A stretch of 64,000 nucleotides of DNA from an uncultured Eubacteriales bacterium (lineage in GTDB: Bacteria; Bacillota; Clostridia; Christensenellales; Aristaeellaceae), in contig CACXBB010000003.1 of the NCBI GenBank assembly GCA_902765735.1, positions 88,150 through 152,149 on the forward strand. Direction: 5' to 3'. This document shows, piece after piece, positions 16,939 through 27,900 of the stretch; position 1 is the first letter of the stretch, and the number at the start of each line of letters is the position of its first letter. The position numbers and the translations under genes were made by a program. Under the pieces are notes generated by a model. The model was not told the origin of the DNA and made no database searches. It saw only the letters and a list, made by a program, of their open reading frames with translations.

Positions 16939-18408
16939 TATGCAGATCATCCCGCCCGCGCCCTCGTTGACGATCTTCTCCAGCGCCTCGCGGAGCTTGG
17001 CCCGGGCATCCTCGGGCAGCCGGTTGAGCTTGCCGCTGACGCCCTCGCGCACCAGCTCGTTGAGGGTCTTTCCGAAGATCTCGGTGTCCCAGATGCCCTC
17101 GCGGTTGCCGGCAAACTCGGCTTTCAGGTTGTTCACCAGCTCCTCGGACTGCTTCTGCGCCCCGATGATGGGATTGACCTCGGTCTGAATGTCCACCTTG
17201 ATCATGTGGATGGACGGCGCGCTGGCCTTCATGCGGACCCCATAGTGAGCGCCCTGCTTCACCAGCTCCGGCTCCATCAGCTTGAGCTCGTCCATGCTGG
17301 GGGCCACCATGCCGTAGCCCGTGCGCCGCACGCTTTGGAGCGCGTCGGCCACGCGGTCGTACTCCCGCTTGGCGGCCACGAGCTGCTTCATCAGCTCGAA
17401 CAGGTGTGCCTCTCCCTCGATGGTCTGGCCGCTCGCCTCCCCCAGCACCCGGTAGAACAGGCCGTCCTTCAAGGTCAGCCGGTACTCGAGGGTGCCGTCG
17501 TTTAAGTTGATGTTCACCGGCTCGGCGGACGCCACGTACTCGTTTTCATTGAGCGCGGCCCGCAGAAGGGCGTGGTCGCGCACCCGCTTCATACCGTCCG
17601 CCGCCGACCGTATAACCGCCATCACCGACTCGCCCAGCCAGTGGTCCCCCGCCAGCGCGGTGAGCCAGGCCGGGGTCTGTATGCGCAGCTCCCTTATCGG
17701 AAACTCGAAGAGCAGGGCCTCCAGCAGGCCGTTCACGTCGTCCAGCCCCATGTTCAAAACGTCCACGCACCTCACCGGCACGCCGTAGCGCCCGGCCAGG
17801 TTCACAGACAGCGCCTTCGCCGCCTCCGACTGGGGCTCGGCGGAGTTCAGCACCACGATGAAGGGCTTGCCCAGGGCCTTGAGCTCGTCGATCACCCGCT
17901 CCTCGGCCTGGGGATAGGCCGCCCGGGGCAGGTCCGCCACGGTGCCGTCGGTGGTCACCACCACCCCCACGGTGGCGTGCTCCTTGATCACCTTGCGGGT
18001 GCCCGTCTCCGCCGCTTCCTCGAAGGGAATGTCGTAGTCATACCAGGGCGTGCGCACCATGCGCGCCTCGCCGCCGTCCGTCAGCCCCTGCGCGCCGGGG
18101 ATCAGATACCCCACGCAGTCCACCAGCCGCACCCGCGCGGCGGCCTCGTCCTTCAATGTCACCCGCGCCGCCTCGTTGGGCACGAACTTCGGCTGGGTGG
18201 TCATGATGGTCTGGCCCGCGCCGCTCTGGGGCAGCTCGTCCCGGGTGCGCTCCCGCTCGGCCTCGTCCTCCATGCCGGGCAGCACAAGCAGTTCCATGAA
18301 CCGCTTGATGAAGGTCGATTTTCCCGTGCGCACCGGGCCGACGACACCCACATAGATGTCGCCATCGCATCGACCTGCGATATCCCGGTACAGTTTTTGT
18401 TGATCCAT
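16930..18408 (-). CDS. spoIVA: Stage IV sporulation protein A, spore-coat ATPase
   Basis: 492 residues, exactly the usual size. It polymerises with ATP hydrolysis around the forespore as the basement layer of the coat. The Walker A GPVRTGKSTFIKRFMELLVLP is near residue 25, the sensor-like region DCVGYLIPGA follows, and the C-terminal end GAGGMICILL is the conserved membrane-targeting tail. I start at ATG 18408 (MDQQKLYRDIAGR) because GGGAGGCGGG sits 8 bases upstream; the open frame extends 12 codons further without a ribosome site. A possible sigma-E -10 (CATATGAT, minus strand 18447-18440) lies just upstream, without a good -35. This is the best evidence that the organism sporulates. Confidence 0.96.
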   Translation of the reverse strand: MDQQKLYRDIAGRCDGDIYVGVVGPVRTGKSTFIKRFMELLVLPGMEDEAERERTRDELPQSGAGQTIMTTQPKFVPNEAARVTLKDEAAARVRLVDCVGYLIPGAQGLTDGGEARMVRTPWYDYDIPFEEAAETGTRKVIKEHATVGVVVTTDGTVADLPRAAYPQAEERVIDELKALGKPFIVVLNSAEPQSEAAKALSVNLAGRYGVPVRCVDVLNMGLDDVNGLLEALLFEFPIRELRIQTPAWLTALAGDHWLGESVMAVIRSAADGMKRVRDHALLRAALNENEYVASAEPVNINLNDGTLEYRLTLKDGLFYRVLGEASGQTIEGEAHLFELMKQLVAAKREYDRVADALQSVRRTGYGMVAPSMDELKLMEPELVKQGAHYGVRMKASAPSIHMIKVDIQTEVNPIIGAQKQSEELVNNLKAEFAGNREGIWDTEIFGKTLNELVREGVSGKLNRLPEDARAKLREALEKIVNEGAGGMICILL

Positions 18409-18513
18409 GGATCCCGCCTCCCGCTTGCATTTTCTCTGAATCATATGAACCGCCGGGGGGCCTTAGACCAGTGCCGTCCATATGAATTTTACTTAAACTA
18501 TAACCCCCCGCGA

Positions 18514-18541
18514 TTGACATTTATCACAGCGATAGTATAAT
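18514..18541 (+). promoter_or_regulatory. Sigma-A promoter of the amino-acid importer
   Basis: TTGACA (18514-18519), 16-bp spacer, TATAAT (18536-18541), about 28 bases before the binding-protein start. Confidence 0.88.
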
Positions 18542-18569
18542 AAAACAATAAACTGAGGAGGTTTTCAAC

Positions 18570-19367
18570 ATGAAGAGAATCATCGTCACTATCCTGGCCG
18601 TCTGCATGCTGCTGTCCGCCTGCGCCTTCGCCGAGGGCCAGTTCCGCGTGGGCATGGAGTGCGACTATCCCCCCTTCAACTGGACCCAGGTGGATGAGAA
18701 CGAGAACACCGTGCCCATCGACGGCGGCATGGGCTACGCCGGCGGCTACGACGTGGAGATCGCCAAGCGCGTGGCCGAGGGCCTGGGCAAGGAGCTGGTG
18801 ATCGTGAAGGTCGAATGGGACGGCCTGATCCAGAAGCTCAACGCCGGCCAGATCGACGCCGTGATCGCGGGCATGTCCCCCACCGCCGAGCGCAAGATCA
18901 CCGTGGACTTCACCGACGCCTACTACAACTCCGACCTGGTGGTCGTGGTCCGCAAGGACAGCGCGTACGCCAACGCCGCCTCCCTCGAGGACCTGTCCGG
19001 CGCGAAGATCACCGGCCAGCTGAACACCTTCCACTACACCGTGATCGACCAGATCCCCGGCGTCCAGAAGATGCCCGCCATGGACACCTTCCCGACCATG
19101 ACCGTCGCCCTGACCAGCGGCGCGATCGACGGCTACATCTCCGAGCGTCCCGGCGCTGTGTCCGCCTGCGCGGCCAACGACGCCCTGGCCTTCGTGACCC
19201 CCGGCTTTGAGGCCTCCGAGGAGGATACCTCCGTGGCCGTCGCCCTCAAGCAGGGCCAGCCCGAGCTCATCGAGCAGATCAACGGCATCCTCGCCGGCAT
19301 CGACGCCGACGCCCGCAACGCGCTGATGGACAACGCCGTGCTGAACCAGCCGATCTCCGGGGACTGA
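18570..19367 (+). CDS. Amino-acid ABC transporter substrate-binding protein
   Basis: 265 residues of the family-3 (HisJ/GlnH) fold. The N-terminus MKRIIVTILAVCMLLSACAFA is a signal peptide with a possible lipobox LSAC, so it is probably a lipoprotein; cleavage after AFA is the alternative. Mature landmarks are FRVGMECDYPPFNW, GGYDVEIAKRVAEGLGKEL, IAGMSPTAERKITVDFTDAYY and a C-terminal VALKQGQPELIEQINGIL. It binds an amino acid outside the cell and hands it to the permease. The operon continues with permease and ATPase. Highly expressed codon use resembles the sugar-binding protein at the window start. Confidence 0.94.
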   Translation: MKRIIVTILAVCMLLSACAFAEGQFRVGMECDYPPFNWTQVDENENTVPIDGGMGYAGGYDVEIAKRVAEGLGKELVIVKVEWDGLIQKLNAGQIDAVIAGMSPTAERKITVDFTDAYYNSDLVVVVRKDSAYANAASLEDLSGAKITGQLNTFHYTVIDQIPGVQKMPAMDTFPTMTVALTSGAIDGYISERPGAVSACAANDALAFVTPGFEASEEDTSVAVALKQGQPELIEQINGILAGIDADARNALMDNAVLNQPISGD

Positions 19368-19379
19368 TTCTGGTTGAAC

Positions 19380-19421
19380 GATTGGGAATTGGGAATGGAT
19401 ACCCATTCCCAATTCCCAATC
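19380..19421. repeat. Perfect hairpin of GGGAATT-type repeats
   Basis: Arms of 19 bases (19380-19398 and 19403-19421; arm sequence GATTGGGAATTGGGAATGG) around a short loop. There is no T-tract, so it is not a standard terminator; it sits between binding-protein and permease genes, where it could trim or stabilise mRNA. It belongs with the heptamer arms seen elsewhere in the window. Confidence 0.85.
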
Positions 19422-19442
19422 ATTATTTAAGGAAGTGACAAT

Positions 19443-20226
19443 ATGCCCAACGCGCAATCCGGATTCTTTGAATGGGTGTTTTTCTTCGTCAGGACCTACG
19501 GTCCGATGTTCCTGAAGGGCGCGGGCACGACGCTGCTGATCGCCCTGACGGGCACGCTGGTGGGCTTCATCATCGGCCTGGCCGTGGGCTACGTGCGCGC
19601 CATCCCCTGCGAGAGGACGGACGGCGCGGTGAAATACTGGCTTCTGAAGCTGGTGCGGACGCTGCTGGGCGTGTACATCGAAGTCTTCCGCTCCACCCCC
19701 ATGATCGTGCAGTCCATGGTGATCTTCTACGGTGCCTCGTCGGTACTGCACATCAACCTGCCCTATCTGCTGGCGGGCTTCATCATCGTGTCGATCAACA
19801 CCGGCGCGTACCTCTCGGAGATCGTGCGCGGCGGCATACAGTCGGTGGACCCCGGCCAGATGGAGGCCGGCCTCGCCATCGGCATGACCTACGGCCAGAC
19901 CATGCTCAACGTGGTGCTGCCCCAGGCCATCCGCAACATCCTCCCCGCGCTGGGCAACGAGTTCGTGGTGAACATCAAGGACACCTCGGTGCTCAACGTC
20001 ATCTCGGTCACGGAGCTCTACTTCGTGTCCAAGTCCGCCGCGGGCACCTACTTCAAGTACTTCGAGGTGTTCTTCATCACCAGCGTGATCTACTTCGTGA
20101 TGACCTTCACCGTCACCCGCTTCCTGCGCTGGCTTGAGAAGAAGATGGACGGCCCGCAGAACTACGCCATGCACGGCTCCCAGACCGTGCCGGACGTGGA
20201 GCTGGTCAGGAAGGGAGGCGCGGTCA

Positions 20227-20234
<8 letters not shown>
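19443..20234 (+). CDS. Amino-acid ABC transporter permease, HisM/GlnP type
   Basis: 263 residues with about five hydrophobic segments. The polar-amino-acid permease signature is clear: [20 protein letters not shown] near the start, [11 protein letters not shown], and the EAA-type loop [21 protein letters not shown] followed by [24 protein letters not shown] precedes the ATG. It forms the channel of the importer, as a homodimer in this family when only one permease gene is present. It overlaps the ATPase gene by 8 bp. Confidence 0.95.
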
Positions 20235-20967
<733 letters not shown>

Positions 20968-20987
20968 TCACGACAAAGGCAACGTGT

Positions 20988-21107
20988 GGGGCTGTCTTCA
21001 TTAAACATGCGTAGGGGCGCCGATGCGGCGCCCGCCCGGGTACGAAACGCAACGTACCTTCACGGCGGGCGGCGCATCGCCGCCCCTACGATGTTTGAGA
21101 CAGCCCC
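20988..21107. repeat. Inverted-repeat island with CTGTCT ends
   Basis: GGGGCTGTCT (20988-20997) matches AGACAGCCCC (21098-21107) inverted, and AAACATGCGTAGGGGCG pairs with CGCCCCTACGATGTTT just inside. The interior holds two palindromic units (21012-21036 and 21062-21088). It probably also acts as the 3' end of the importer operon. Confidence 0.85.
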
Positions 21108-21142
21108 ATCTTTCCGTGTTGTGATCGTGGCATCCGTTCCCT

Positions 21143-21216
21143 CCGTAGGGACGCCATTTATGGCGTCCGCGTGCCCCGTTTCGTACAGGGCGGACGCCAT
21201 AAATGGCGTCCCTACA
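21143..21216. repeat. Head-to-head pair of GGACGCCAT palindromes
   Basis: GGACGCCATTTATGGCGTCC (21149-21168) and GGACGCCATAAATGGCGTCC (21192-21211) flanked by GTAG and CTAC in opposite orientation. It forms the same layout as 15727-15801. Nothing else is seen up to the amidase stop at 21273. Confidence 0.85.
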
Positions 21217-21272
21217 GCGGCTTTCGATATCAATTCGATTCAAACAATCCCTGCATATATCGTTGACCGCCC

Positions 21273-22061
21273 CTACCTCCCGAAGTAATCGCAGATCCCC
21301 TCGACCATGCCCTCCGCCAGCAGGAGCTGGTAGTCGTGGTCGTTGAGGCGCTCATCCTCGTCGGGGTTGGTCAGATACCCGCACTCCACCAGTATGCAGG
21401 GCACCTCTGACCAGTTGAGCCCGGTATATGTATCCCGCTCGTACACGCCCCGCTTCTTCGCGCCGGTGGCCTCCACCATCCGGGGCAGTATGGCCTCGGC
21501 GGCGCGCCTGCTCTCCTTTGAGATGGGAAAGCTCTTGTTGACGAACAGCCCGATGCCGTTGGGGGACTTCTTGGTGGAACCGTCGCAGTGGATGCGCAGC
21601 ACCAGGTCCGCGCCCCACTCGTTCATCATGATGGCGCGCTCCTGGTTGGAGATGTCCACGTCATGGGTCTCGCGGGTCATCCTGACCTCCGCGCCCTCGG
21701 CCTCCAGCGCGTCGCGCAGCTTGAAGGATATCTCCAGCACGGTCATGTACTCGGGGATGCCGGTCTTGCGGCCCTTCGTACCGGAGGCCACCTTGGGCTT
21801 TTTATCCTTGCTGCCCGGGGCGATGGCCTCCTTTTCGTTGTTGCCGTGCGCCTGATGCCCTGGATCGATGCCGATCTTGAGGCCCGCCAGGCGTCCCGGC
21901 TCCGGGGTGGCGGTGGGCTCCGGCGTCGGCGCGACGGTGGCCGTCGGTTCGGGCGCGGCCGTGGGCTCTGTGGTCGCCGCCGGCGCAGCGGCGGGCTGCT
22001 CGGCATGCGCCGCCCCCATCACAAGCGCCAGCACAAAAATCAGCACAAACACGCGCTTCAT
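21273..22061 (-). CDS. N-acetylmuramoyl-L-alanine amidase (Amidase_3), secreted
   Basis: 262 residues: signal peptide (MKRVFVLIFVLALVMGAAHA), a Pro/Thr/Ala-rich linker (about 22-56, TEPTAAPEPTATVAP), then a zinc amidase domain starting GLKIGIDPGHQAHG. Zinc ligands are visible as the His of DPGH, a Glu in the VLEISFKLRDALEAEG helix and the His of RIHCDGS; the catalytic Glu is in LVECGYLTNPDED. It cuts the bond between MurNAc and the stem peptide in the wall. It resembles CwlD/AmiC. It is last in a minus-strand operon and its start overlaps the tetR stop by 4 bp. Confidence 0.94.
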   Translation of the reverse strand: MKRVFVLIFVLALVMGAAHAEQPAAAPAATTEPTAAPEPTATVAPTPEPTATPEPGRLAGLKIGIDPGHQAHGNNEKEAIAPGSKDKKPKVASGTKGRKTGIPEYMTVLEISFKLRDALEAEGAEVRMTRETHDVDISNQERAIMMNEWGADLVLRIHCDGSTKKSPNGIGLFVNKSFPISKESRRAAEAILPRMVEATGAKKRGVYERDTYTGLNWSEVPCILVECGYLTNPDEDERLNDHDYQLLLAEGMVEGICDYFGR

Positions 22062-22765
22062 GCTTCACTCTCCTCCAATCGCTTCAATTCCTCCGTGACC
22101 TCCCGCCAGGCGTTGACCATCCGCGCCGGGTCGAACAGCACCACGGACCCGAAGGGCGCGCCGCACAGCAGCTCCACGCTCTCGCGGTAGGTGTTGAGCA
22201 GCTCCACCACCTGGATCATGCGGTCGGGGTTGTCCATGTCGGCGCAGAGTATGTCGCAGACCTCGTCGTTGACGTCGCACGCCAGCAGCAGCAGCACCCG
22301 CCCGACCCCCAGTGGGTAGCGGGCGTGCATGGTGCCGTCCCCGATGCCCTCCAGGATCGCCGCGTTCACCTGCGGCGCGAGCCGGTCGATCAGCACCCGC
22401 CGCCGGTAGTCCCGTATGGAGGCGTCCCTGTCACGGTAGCACAGCTTCAAAAGCAGCGCCGCGAAGGGGGTCTCCTCCGCGTCGAACAGGCTGGCCTGCA
22501 TCAGCAGCTGGTTCAGTTTGTCCACGGCGCCGCGCCGGGCGGACATCTGCTCCACCCGCAGGCGCTCGTAGCGGCCCGTCCAGCGGCGCTCGCAGATCTC
22601 CCGGAGCACCGCCTCCTTGGCGTCAAAGTAGTGGTAGAAGCCGCCCTTCGACAGCCCGAGCGCGTCCAGTATATCCTGTATGCTGGTGCGGTCGTAGCCC
22701 TGCTCAAAGAACAGCTTTTCGGCGGTATCCAGTATCTGACTGCGCCTCAAATCGCCCTTTTTCAT
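22058..22765 (-). CDS. TetR family transcriptional regulator
   Basis: 235 residues. The DNA-binding domain is canonical: RRSQILDTAEKLFFEQGYDR, then TSIQDILDALGLSKGGFYHYF and DAKEAVLREI. The C-terminal ligand domain has no recognisable subfamily. It overlaps both neighbours by 4 bp (ATGA), so ygiQ, this regulator and the amidase form one tightly coupled transcript. That makes autoregulation of the operon a fair guess. Confidence 0.92.
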   Translation of the reverse strand: MKKGDLRRSQILDTAEKLFFEQGYDRTSIQDILDALGLSKGGFYHYFDAKEAVLREICERRWTGRYERLRVEQMSARRGAVDKLNQLLMQASLFDAEETPFAALLLKLCYRDRDASIRDYRRRVLIDRLAPQVNAAILEGIGDGTMHARYPLGVGRVLLLLACDVNDEVCDILCADMDNPDRMIQVVELLNTYRESVELLCGAPFGSVVLFDPARMVNAWREVTEELKRLEESEA

Positions 22766-24615
22766 CTTCCTCGTCTCCTGCCGTGGTTCGTCGGTGTCTT
22801 TGAGCCCTTGTCAGCGGGCTTTCTTTCGCGTTCATAGGGGGGGATCAGGCATTCCTTTCCCCATCCGATCAGGTCCTCCCGCCCCGCCTTCTTCAGCGCC
22901 TTCAGCACCAGCGGGCGGTTGTAGGGCTTGAAGTAGTGCATCAGCGCCCGCTGCATGGCCTTCTCCTCCTGGTCCCGGGGCACGTACACCGGGGTCATGT
23001 CCCGGGGGTCCAGCCCCGTGTAGAACATGGCCGTGGACAGTGTGCCCGGCGTGGGGTAGAAGTCCTGCACCTGGTCGGGGTGCTGGCCGGTGCGCTTCAT
23101 GTAGACCGCGAGCTGTATGGCGTCCTCCAGCGTGCAGCCGGGATGGCTGGACATGAAGTACGGCACCAGGTACTGCTTTAAGCCCAGCCGCTGGTTGATC
23201 TGTTTGTACTGCTGCACGAACCGGTCGTAGGTCTCCCGATCCGGCTTGCCCAGGTAGTGCAGCGCCCGCGGGCTCACGTGCTCCGGCGCGACCTTCAATT
23301 GCCCCGAGACGTGGTGCTTTATGAGCTCCGTCAGAAAGCCGCTCTTTTTGTCCGCCAGCACGTAGTCATAGCGTATGCCGCTTCGGACAAAGACCTTCTT
23401 CACGCCCGGCAGCGCCCGCAGGGCGCGCAGTATGTCGATGTACTCCCGGTGATCGGCCACGAGGTTCGGGCAGGGCTTCGGGAACAGGCACTGGCGGTGG
23501 ACGCACGCCCCGCACTTCAACTGCTTATTGCAGGCGGGCTTTCGGAAGTTGGCCGTGGGGCCGCCGACATCGTGGATGTAGCCCTTGAAGTCCGGCTGCT
23601 TCGTCAAAAGCCTGCCCTCCTCCAGTATGGACTGCTTGCTTCTGGAGGTCACGATCCTGCCCTGATGGAAGGTCAGCGCGCAGAAGTTGCAGGCCCCGAA
23701 GCAGCCCCGCACCGACGCGATGGAGAATTTGACCTCCTCGATGGCGGGGATGCCGCCCATCTTGTCGTACATCGGATGCCAGGCGCGCATGTAGTGAAGC
23801 GCGTACACCGCGTCCAGCTCCGCCTCGGAAAGCGGCATGTCCGGCACGTTTTGAAGCATCCAGCGCCTGCCGTGCTTCTGGGCGATGGGCCTGCCCCGCA
23901 CCGGGTCCTGCTGGTCGTACTGCACCTTGAACGCCTCGGCGTAGGCGCGCCTGTCCTTCGCCACGACCTCCATGGGCGCTATCTCGATGAACCCCTCCGG
24001 GACCTCCCCCGCCATCACGCAGGTGCCGGGGACGCGCATCTCGGAGAAATCCTGCCCGGCGGCCATCCACTCGGCCACCTTGAGGATGCTCCGCTCCCCC
24101 ATGCCAAACATCAACACGTCCGCGCCGGCATCCACCAGCAGGGAGTTGCGCACCCGGTCTTCCCAGTAGTCGTAGTGGGCAAAGCGCCGAAGCGACGCCT
24201 CCACCCCGCCGATGGCGATGGGCACATCCCGGTAAGCCTCCCGGATGCGGTTGCAGTACACCACGGTGGCCCGGTCCGGCCGATGGCCCGCCTTCCCGCC
24301 CGGGGAGTAGGCGTCCTCTGAGCGGCGCTTCTTCGCGGCGGTATAGTGGTTCACCATCGAGTCGATGACCCCCGCCGTCACCAGAAAGCCAATTTTTGGA
24401 CGTCCGAAGGCGCGAAAAGGTTCACAGGAATGCCAGTCCGGCTGGGGCAGCATCGCCACGCGATACCCCGCCGCCTCCAGCACCCGGCTGATGATCGCCA
24501 GCCCGAAGGAGGGGTGATCCACGTAGGCGTCCCCCGTGACGTACACGAAGTCCGGCGCGTCCCAGCCGAGGGCGCGCATTTCCTTCATGTTCACGGGCAG
24601 AAAGCCCTTGGCCAC
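22762..24615 (-). CDS. ygiQ: YgiQ family radical SAM protein
   Basis: 617 residues, the usual size. The N-terminal domain (PDFVYVTGDAYVDHPSFG) is the conserved YgiQ opening; the radical SAM cluster motif is RGCFGACNFCA (CxxxCxxC) about the middle, followed by the cysteine-rich CNKQLKCGACVHRQC stretch and PYFMSSHPGCT. The substrate is unknown for the family. I start at GTG 24615 (AAGGAGG 8 bases upstream); the GTG at 24624 lies within the ribosome site. First gene of the ygiQ-tetR-amidase operon. Confidence 0.93.
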   Translation of the reverse strand: MAKGFLPVNMKEMRALGWDAPDFVYVTGDAYVDHPSFGLAIISRVLEAAGYRVAMLPQPDWHSCEPFRAFGRPKIGFLVTAGVIDSMVNHYTAAKKRRSEDAYSPGGKAGHRPDRATVVYCNRIREAYRDVPIAIGGVEASLRRFAHYDYWEDRVRNSLLVDAGADVLMFGMGERSILKVAEWMAAGQDFSEMRVPGTCVMAGEVPEGFIEIAPMEVVAKDRRAYAEAFKVQYDQQDPVRGRPIAQKHGRRWMLQNVPDMPLSEAELDAVYALHYMRAWHPMYDKMGGIPAIEEVKFSIASVRGCFGACNFCALTFHQGRIVTSRSKQSILEEGRLLTKQPDFKGYIHDVGGPTANFRKPACNKQLKCGACVHRQCLFPKPCPNLVADHREYIDILRALRALPGVKKVFVRSGIRYDYVLADKKSGFLTELIKHHVSGQLKVAPEHVSPRALHYLGKPDRETYDRFVQQYKQINQRLGLKQYLVPYFMSSHPGCTLEDAIQLAVYMKRTGQHPDQVQDFYPTPGTLSTAMFYTGLDPRDMTPVYVPRDQEEKAMQRALMHYFKPYNRPLVLKALKKAGREDLIGWGKECLIPPYERERKPADKGSKTPTNHGRRRGR

Positions 24616-24654
24616 GGGAAGCACCTCCTTCGTATAGTTATGATAATGGGGTTC

Positions 24655-24953
24655 GGACGGGCGATGAGGGCATCGCCCCTACCCTGCCCGCGTAGGGACG
24701 CCATAATTGGCGTCCGTTCTCTCCGCAGGGACGCCATTCATGGCGTCCGCGGTCATCGCCCCCCCCGTAGGGGCGCCCAATGGGCGCCCGCTCGGCAACG
24801 ATACGTTATGCTGTACCCGGCGGGCGGCGCATCGCCGCCCCTACGACCGTAATTCGCCCTGTTGCCGCAATACGGTTAACGTATCAACAGACCCCGTCGT
24901 AGGGACGCCATTCATGGCGTCCGCGGGCGGCAATTATGCCGCCCCTACGCCTG
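24655..24953. repeat. Dense field of palindromic intergenic units
   Basis: No gene between ygiQ and mfd. Units in order: GGGCGATGAGGGCATCGCCC (24659-24678), GGACGCCATAATTGGCGTCC (24696-24715), GGACGCCATTCATGGCGTCC (24729-24748), GGGGCGCCCAATGGGCGCCC (24769-24788), the composite unit 24798-24926 (second copy of that at 13564), and a last GCGGGCGGCAATTATGCCGCCC (24923-24943). The ygiQ promoter should lie in 24616-24655. Confidence 0.85.
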
Positions 24954-27900
24954 TCACTCCGCACCTCCGGCTTCCCCCTCCGCTTCAAACCGCGCCACGA
25001 CCTCCTCCATCACCTTCACCGCCCCACGCAGCAGGGTCTCGGCGTCCTTATGGCGCTCGAAGTAGACGATGGCGGGCGGGTTGCCCCCGCGCACGGCGAG
25101 GACCTGCGGGAACGCCCGCACGGCGGTGAGCACGCGGATCAGGTCGATCTCGGCGGCCATGGCGAAGCGCATGTGCAGCTCGTCGCCCTTGAGCGCCACG
25201 TAGTCGATGCCCAGCCGCGAACAGTACGCCTTGAGCTGGGCCACCTCGATCAGGTTCATCACCGGCTTGTTGGGGTCGCCGAAGCGGTCGATCAACTCCT
25301 CGATCAGGTCGTCGCGGCTGTCCCGGTCGTGTATGGAGGCGATCTTCTTGTACATCTCGACGCGCAAGAGGTCGTTGGCGATGTACTCCTGGGGCAGGTA
25401 GGCGTCCACCTTCACGTCCACGCGGGTCTCGATGTCCCCCTGGGACACGTCGCCGCGCAGCTCCTTCACGGTGTCCTCGATCATCTTGACGTACAGGTCG
25501 TAGCCCACCGTGGCCATGAAGCCGCTCTGCTCCGAGCCCAGCAGGTTGCCCGCCCCGCGGATCTCCAGATCGCGCATGGCCACGCGGAAGCCGGAGCCGA
25601 ACTCCGTGAACTCCCGTATGGCGTTGAGCCGCTTGTCGGCGGACTCGGTGAGCACCTTGTTGGGGTTGACGGTCAGGTAGGCGTAGGCCAGCCGGTTGGA
25701 GCGGCCCACGCGGCCGCGGAGCTGGTAGAGCTGCGAAAGGCCGAAGCGGTCCGCGTCGCAAACGATCAGCGTGTTGGCCCGGGGCACGTCCAGCCCCGCC
25801 TCGATGATGGTGGTGCACAGCAGCACGTCGAACTTGCCGTCGTAGAAGTCCAGCATCACGTCCTCCAGGGCGTGCTCCCGCATCTGCCCGTGGCCCACGG
25901 CGATGCGGGCCTCCGGCACCAGCTTCTTGAGGCGCGTGTACATGACCTCGATGGTCTGCACCCGGTTGTGCAGCACGTACACCTGTCCGCCGCGGGAGAG
26001 CTCCCGGAGGATGGCGTCGCGCACCAGCCCGTCGGAATACTCCACCACGTAGGTCTGCACCGGGTAGCGCTCCTCCGGCGGGGATTGCAACAGCGACATG
26101 TCCCTTATGCCCACCATGCTCATGTGCAGGGTCCGCGGGATGGGCGTGGCGGTCAGCGTCAGCACGTCCACCGAGCGCTTCATCTGCTTGATGGCCTCCT
26201 TGTGGGTCACGCCGAAGCGCTGCTCCTCGTCCACCACCAGAAGCCCCAGGTCCTTGAACTTCACGTCCTTCGCCAGCAGGCGGTGGGTGCCGACGATCAC
26301 GTCGATCTCCCCCGCCTCCAGCCGCTTCAGTATGGCCTTCTGCTCCGCCGCCGTCTTGAAGCGGCTGATGGCCTCCACGTTCACCGGGAAGCCGGCGAAG
26401 CGGTTGAGCATCGTGGCGTAGTGCTGCTGCACCAGTATGGTGGTCGGGGCCAGCATGGCCGCCTGCTTGCCGCCCATGACGGCCTTGAAGATGGCCCTCA
26501 GCGCTACCTCGGTCTTGCCGTAGCCCACGTCGCCGCACAGCAGGCGGTCCATGATCTTTGGCTTCTCCATGTCGCGCTTGATGTCCTCGATGGCGGCGAG
26601 CTGGTCCGGCGTCTCCTCGTAGGGAAAGCCGTCCTCGAACTCCCGCTGCCAGGGGGTGTCCGGGTCGAAGGCGTGGCCCGGCGCGGATTCCCGCGCGGCG
26701 TAGAGCTTCAAAAGGTCCCCGGCGATGGCCTGTATGGACTGCTTGACCTTGCTCTTCTGCCGCTGCCACTCGCCGCCGGACAGCCGGTTCAGCTTGGGCG
26801 CCTCGCCCTCGGAGCCGATGTACTTCTGGACACGGTCCAACTGATCGGTGGGCACGTACAGCTTGTCGGACCCCTGATAGCGGATGTGCAGGAAGTCGCG
26901 GTAGGTGCCGTCGCTGGACAGGCGCACCATGCCCATGTACTGGCCGATGCCGTGGTTCTCGTGGACCACGTAGTCCCCGACCTTGAGATCGGTGAACGCC
27001 GCCAGCTTCTCGCCCGACGACGCCCGGCTGCGGCTGCGCTGCCGGTTGACGCCGTAGATGTCCGATTCCGACACCACGGCGAAGCGGATCTCCGGGTACA
27101 GGAAGCCCCGGTTCATCGTGACGGGCAGTATCACCGGCGCGCCGGGGGCCAGATCGTCCGGGATGTCCGCCGTGAACGGCGCTGGGGACCCCTGGGTGTT
27201 GAGCGCCCCCTCCAGGCGCTCGCCGCGGGCGGTGCCGCCGGAGAGCAGCGCCACCCGCCAGCCCTCGGCCTTCCAGCGGTTCAGGTCCCGGGCCAGCTCC
27301 TTGACGTTGCCCTGATAGGCGGCGGCGTTGCGGCACTCCATCTTTATGAGCCGCCCGGGCTTAAAGTCCTGCTCGGTGCGCATGAACAGGTTGGTCAGCA
27401 GTATGCGCCGGCCCCGGTACTGCGCCAGCAGCTCGTCATAGCCCAGCAGCAGCCCCGCCTGCGTCGGCAGCGCCTCCTGGCGCTCCAGCGCGGTCACGAA
27501 GTGCTCCTTGAACTCCAGGAAGCGGTTCTCGCAGCGCTCCCGCAGGCGGTCCGGCTGGTCGAACACGATGACGGGGTCCTCCAGATAGTCCGCGGCGGTG
27601 TGGGCGTACCCCAGCAGCACCGGCAGCAGCGAATCCGCCCCCTCGGGCATCCTGCCGGTGCGCAGGGCCTCCGCCACGCCCTCGAAGTTGCGCTGCAATG
27701 CGGAGCCGGACCGCACCCTCTGGGGCAGCCGCGGAGCCTTGCCCGCGGGCTTCTTCTTCGCCCCGGCGTCCGGCTCCGTCTCGTCCTCCAGCGCCAGCTG
27801 TATAAACTCATCGAAGGGGATCAGGTCGAACTCCTTTTCGATGGCGCTCTGCCGGTCGTCGCCCCCGTCGCCGGAGTGCGCCAGCAGCGCCTCCAGACGC

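Noticed and set aside
16425..18408. spoIVA-bcp as one sporulation operon
   Set aside because: bcp has a good sigma-A promoter of its own in the end of spoIVA, so a joint role is not supported.
24655..24953. CRISPR-like array
   Set aside because: The units are palindromes of varying core and orientation with irregular spacing, there are no equal-length unique spacers, and no cas genes are present.
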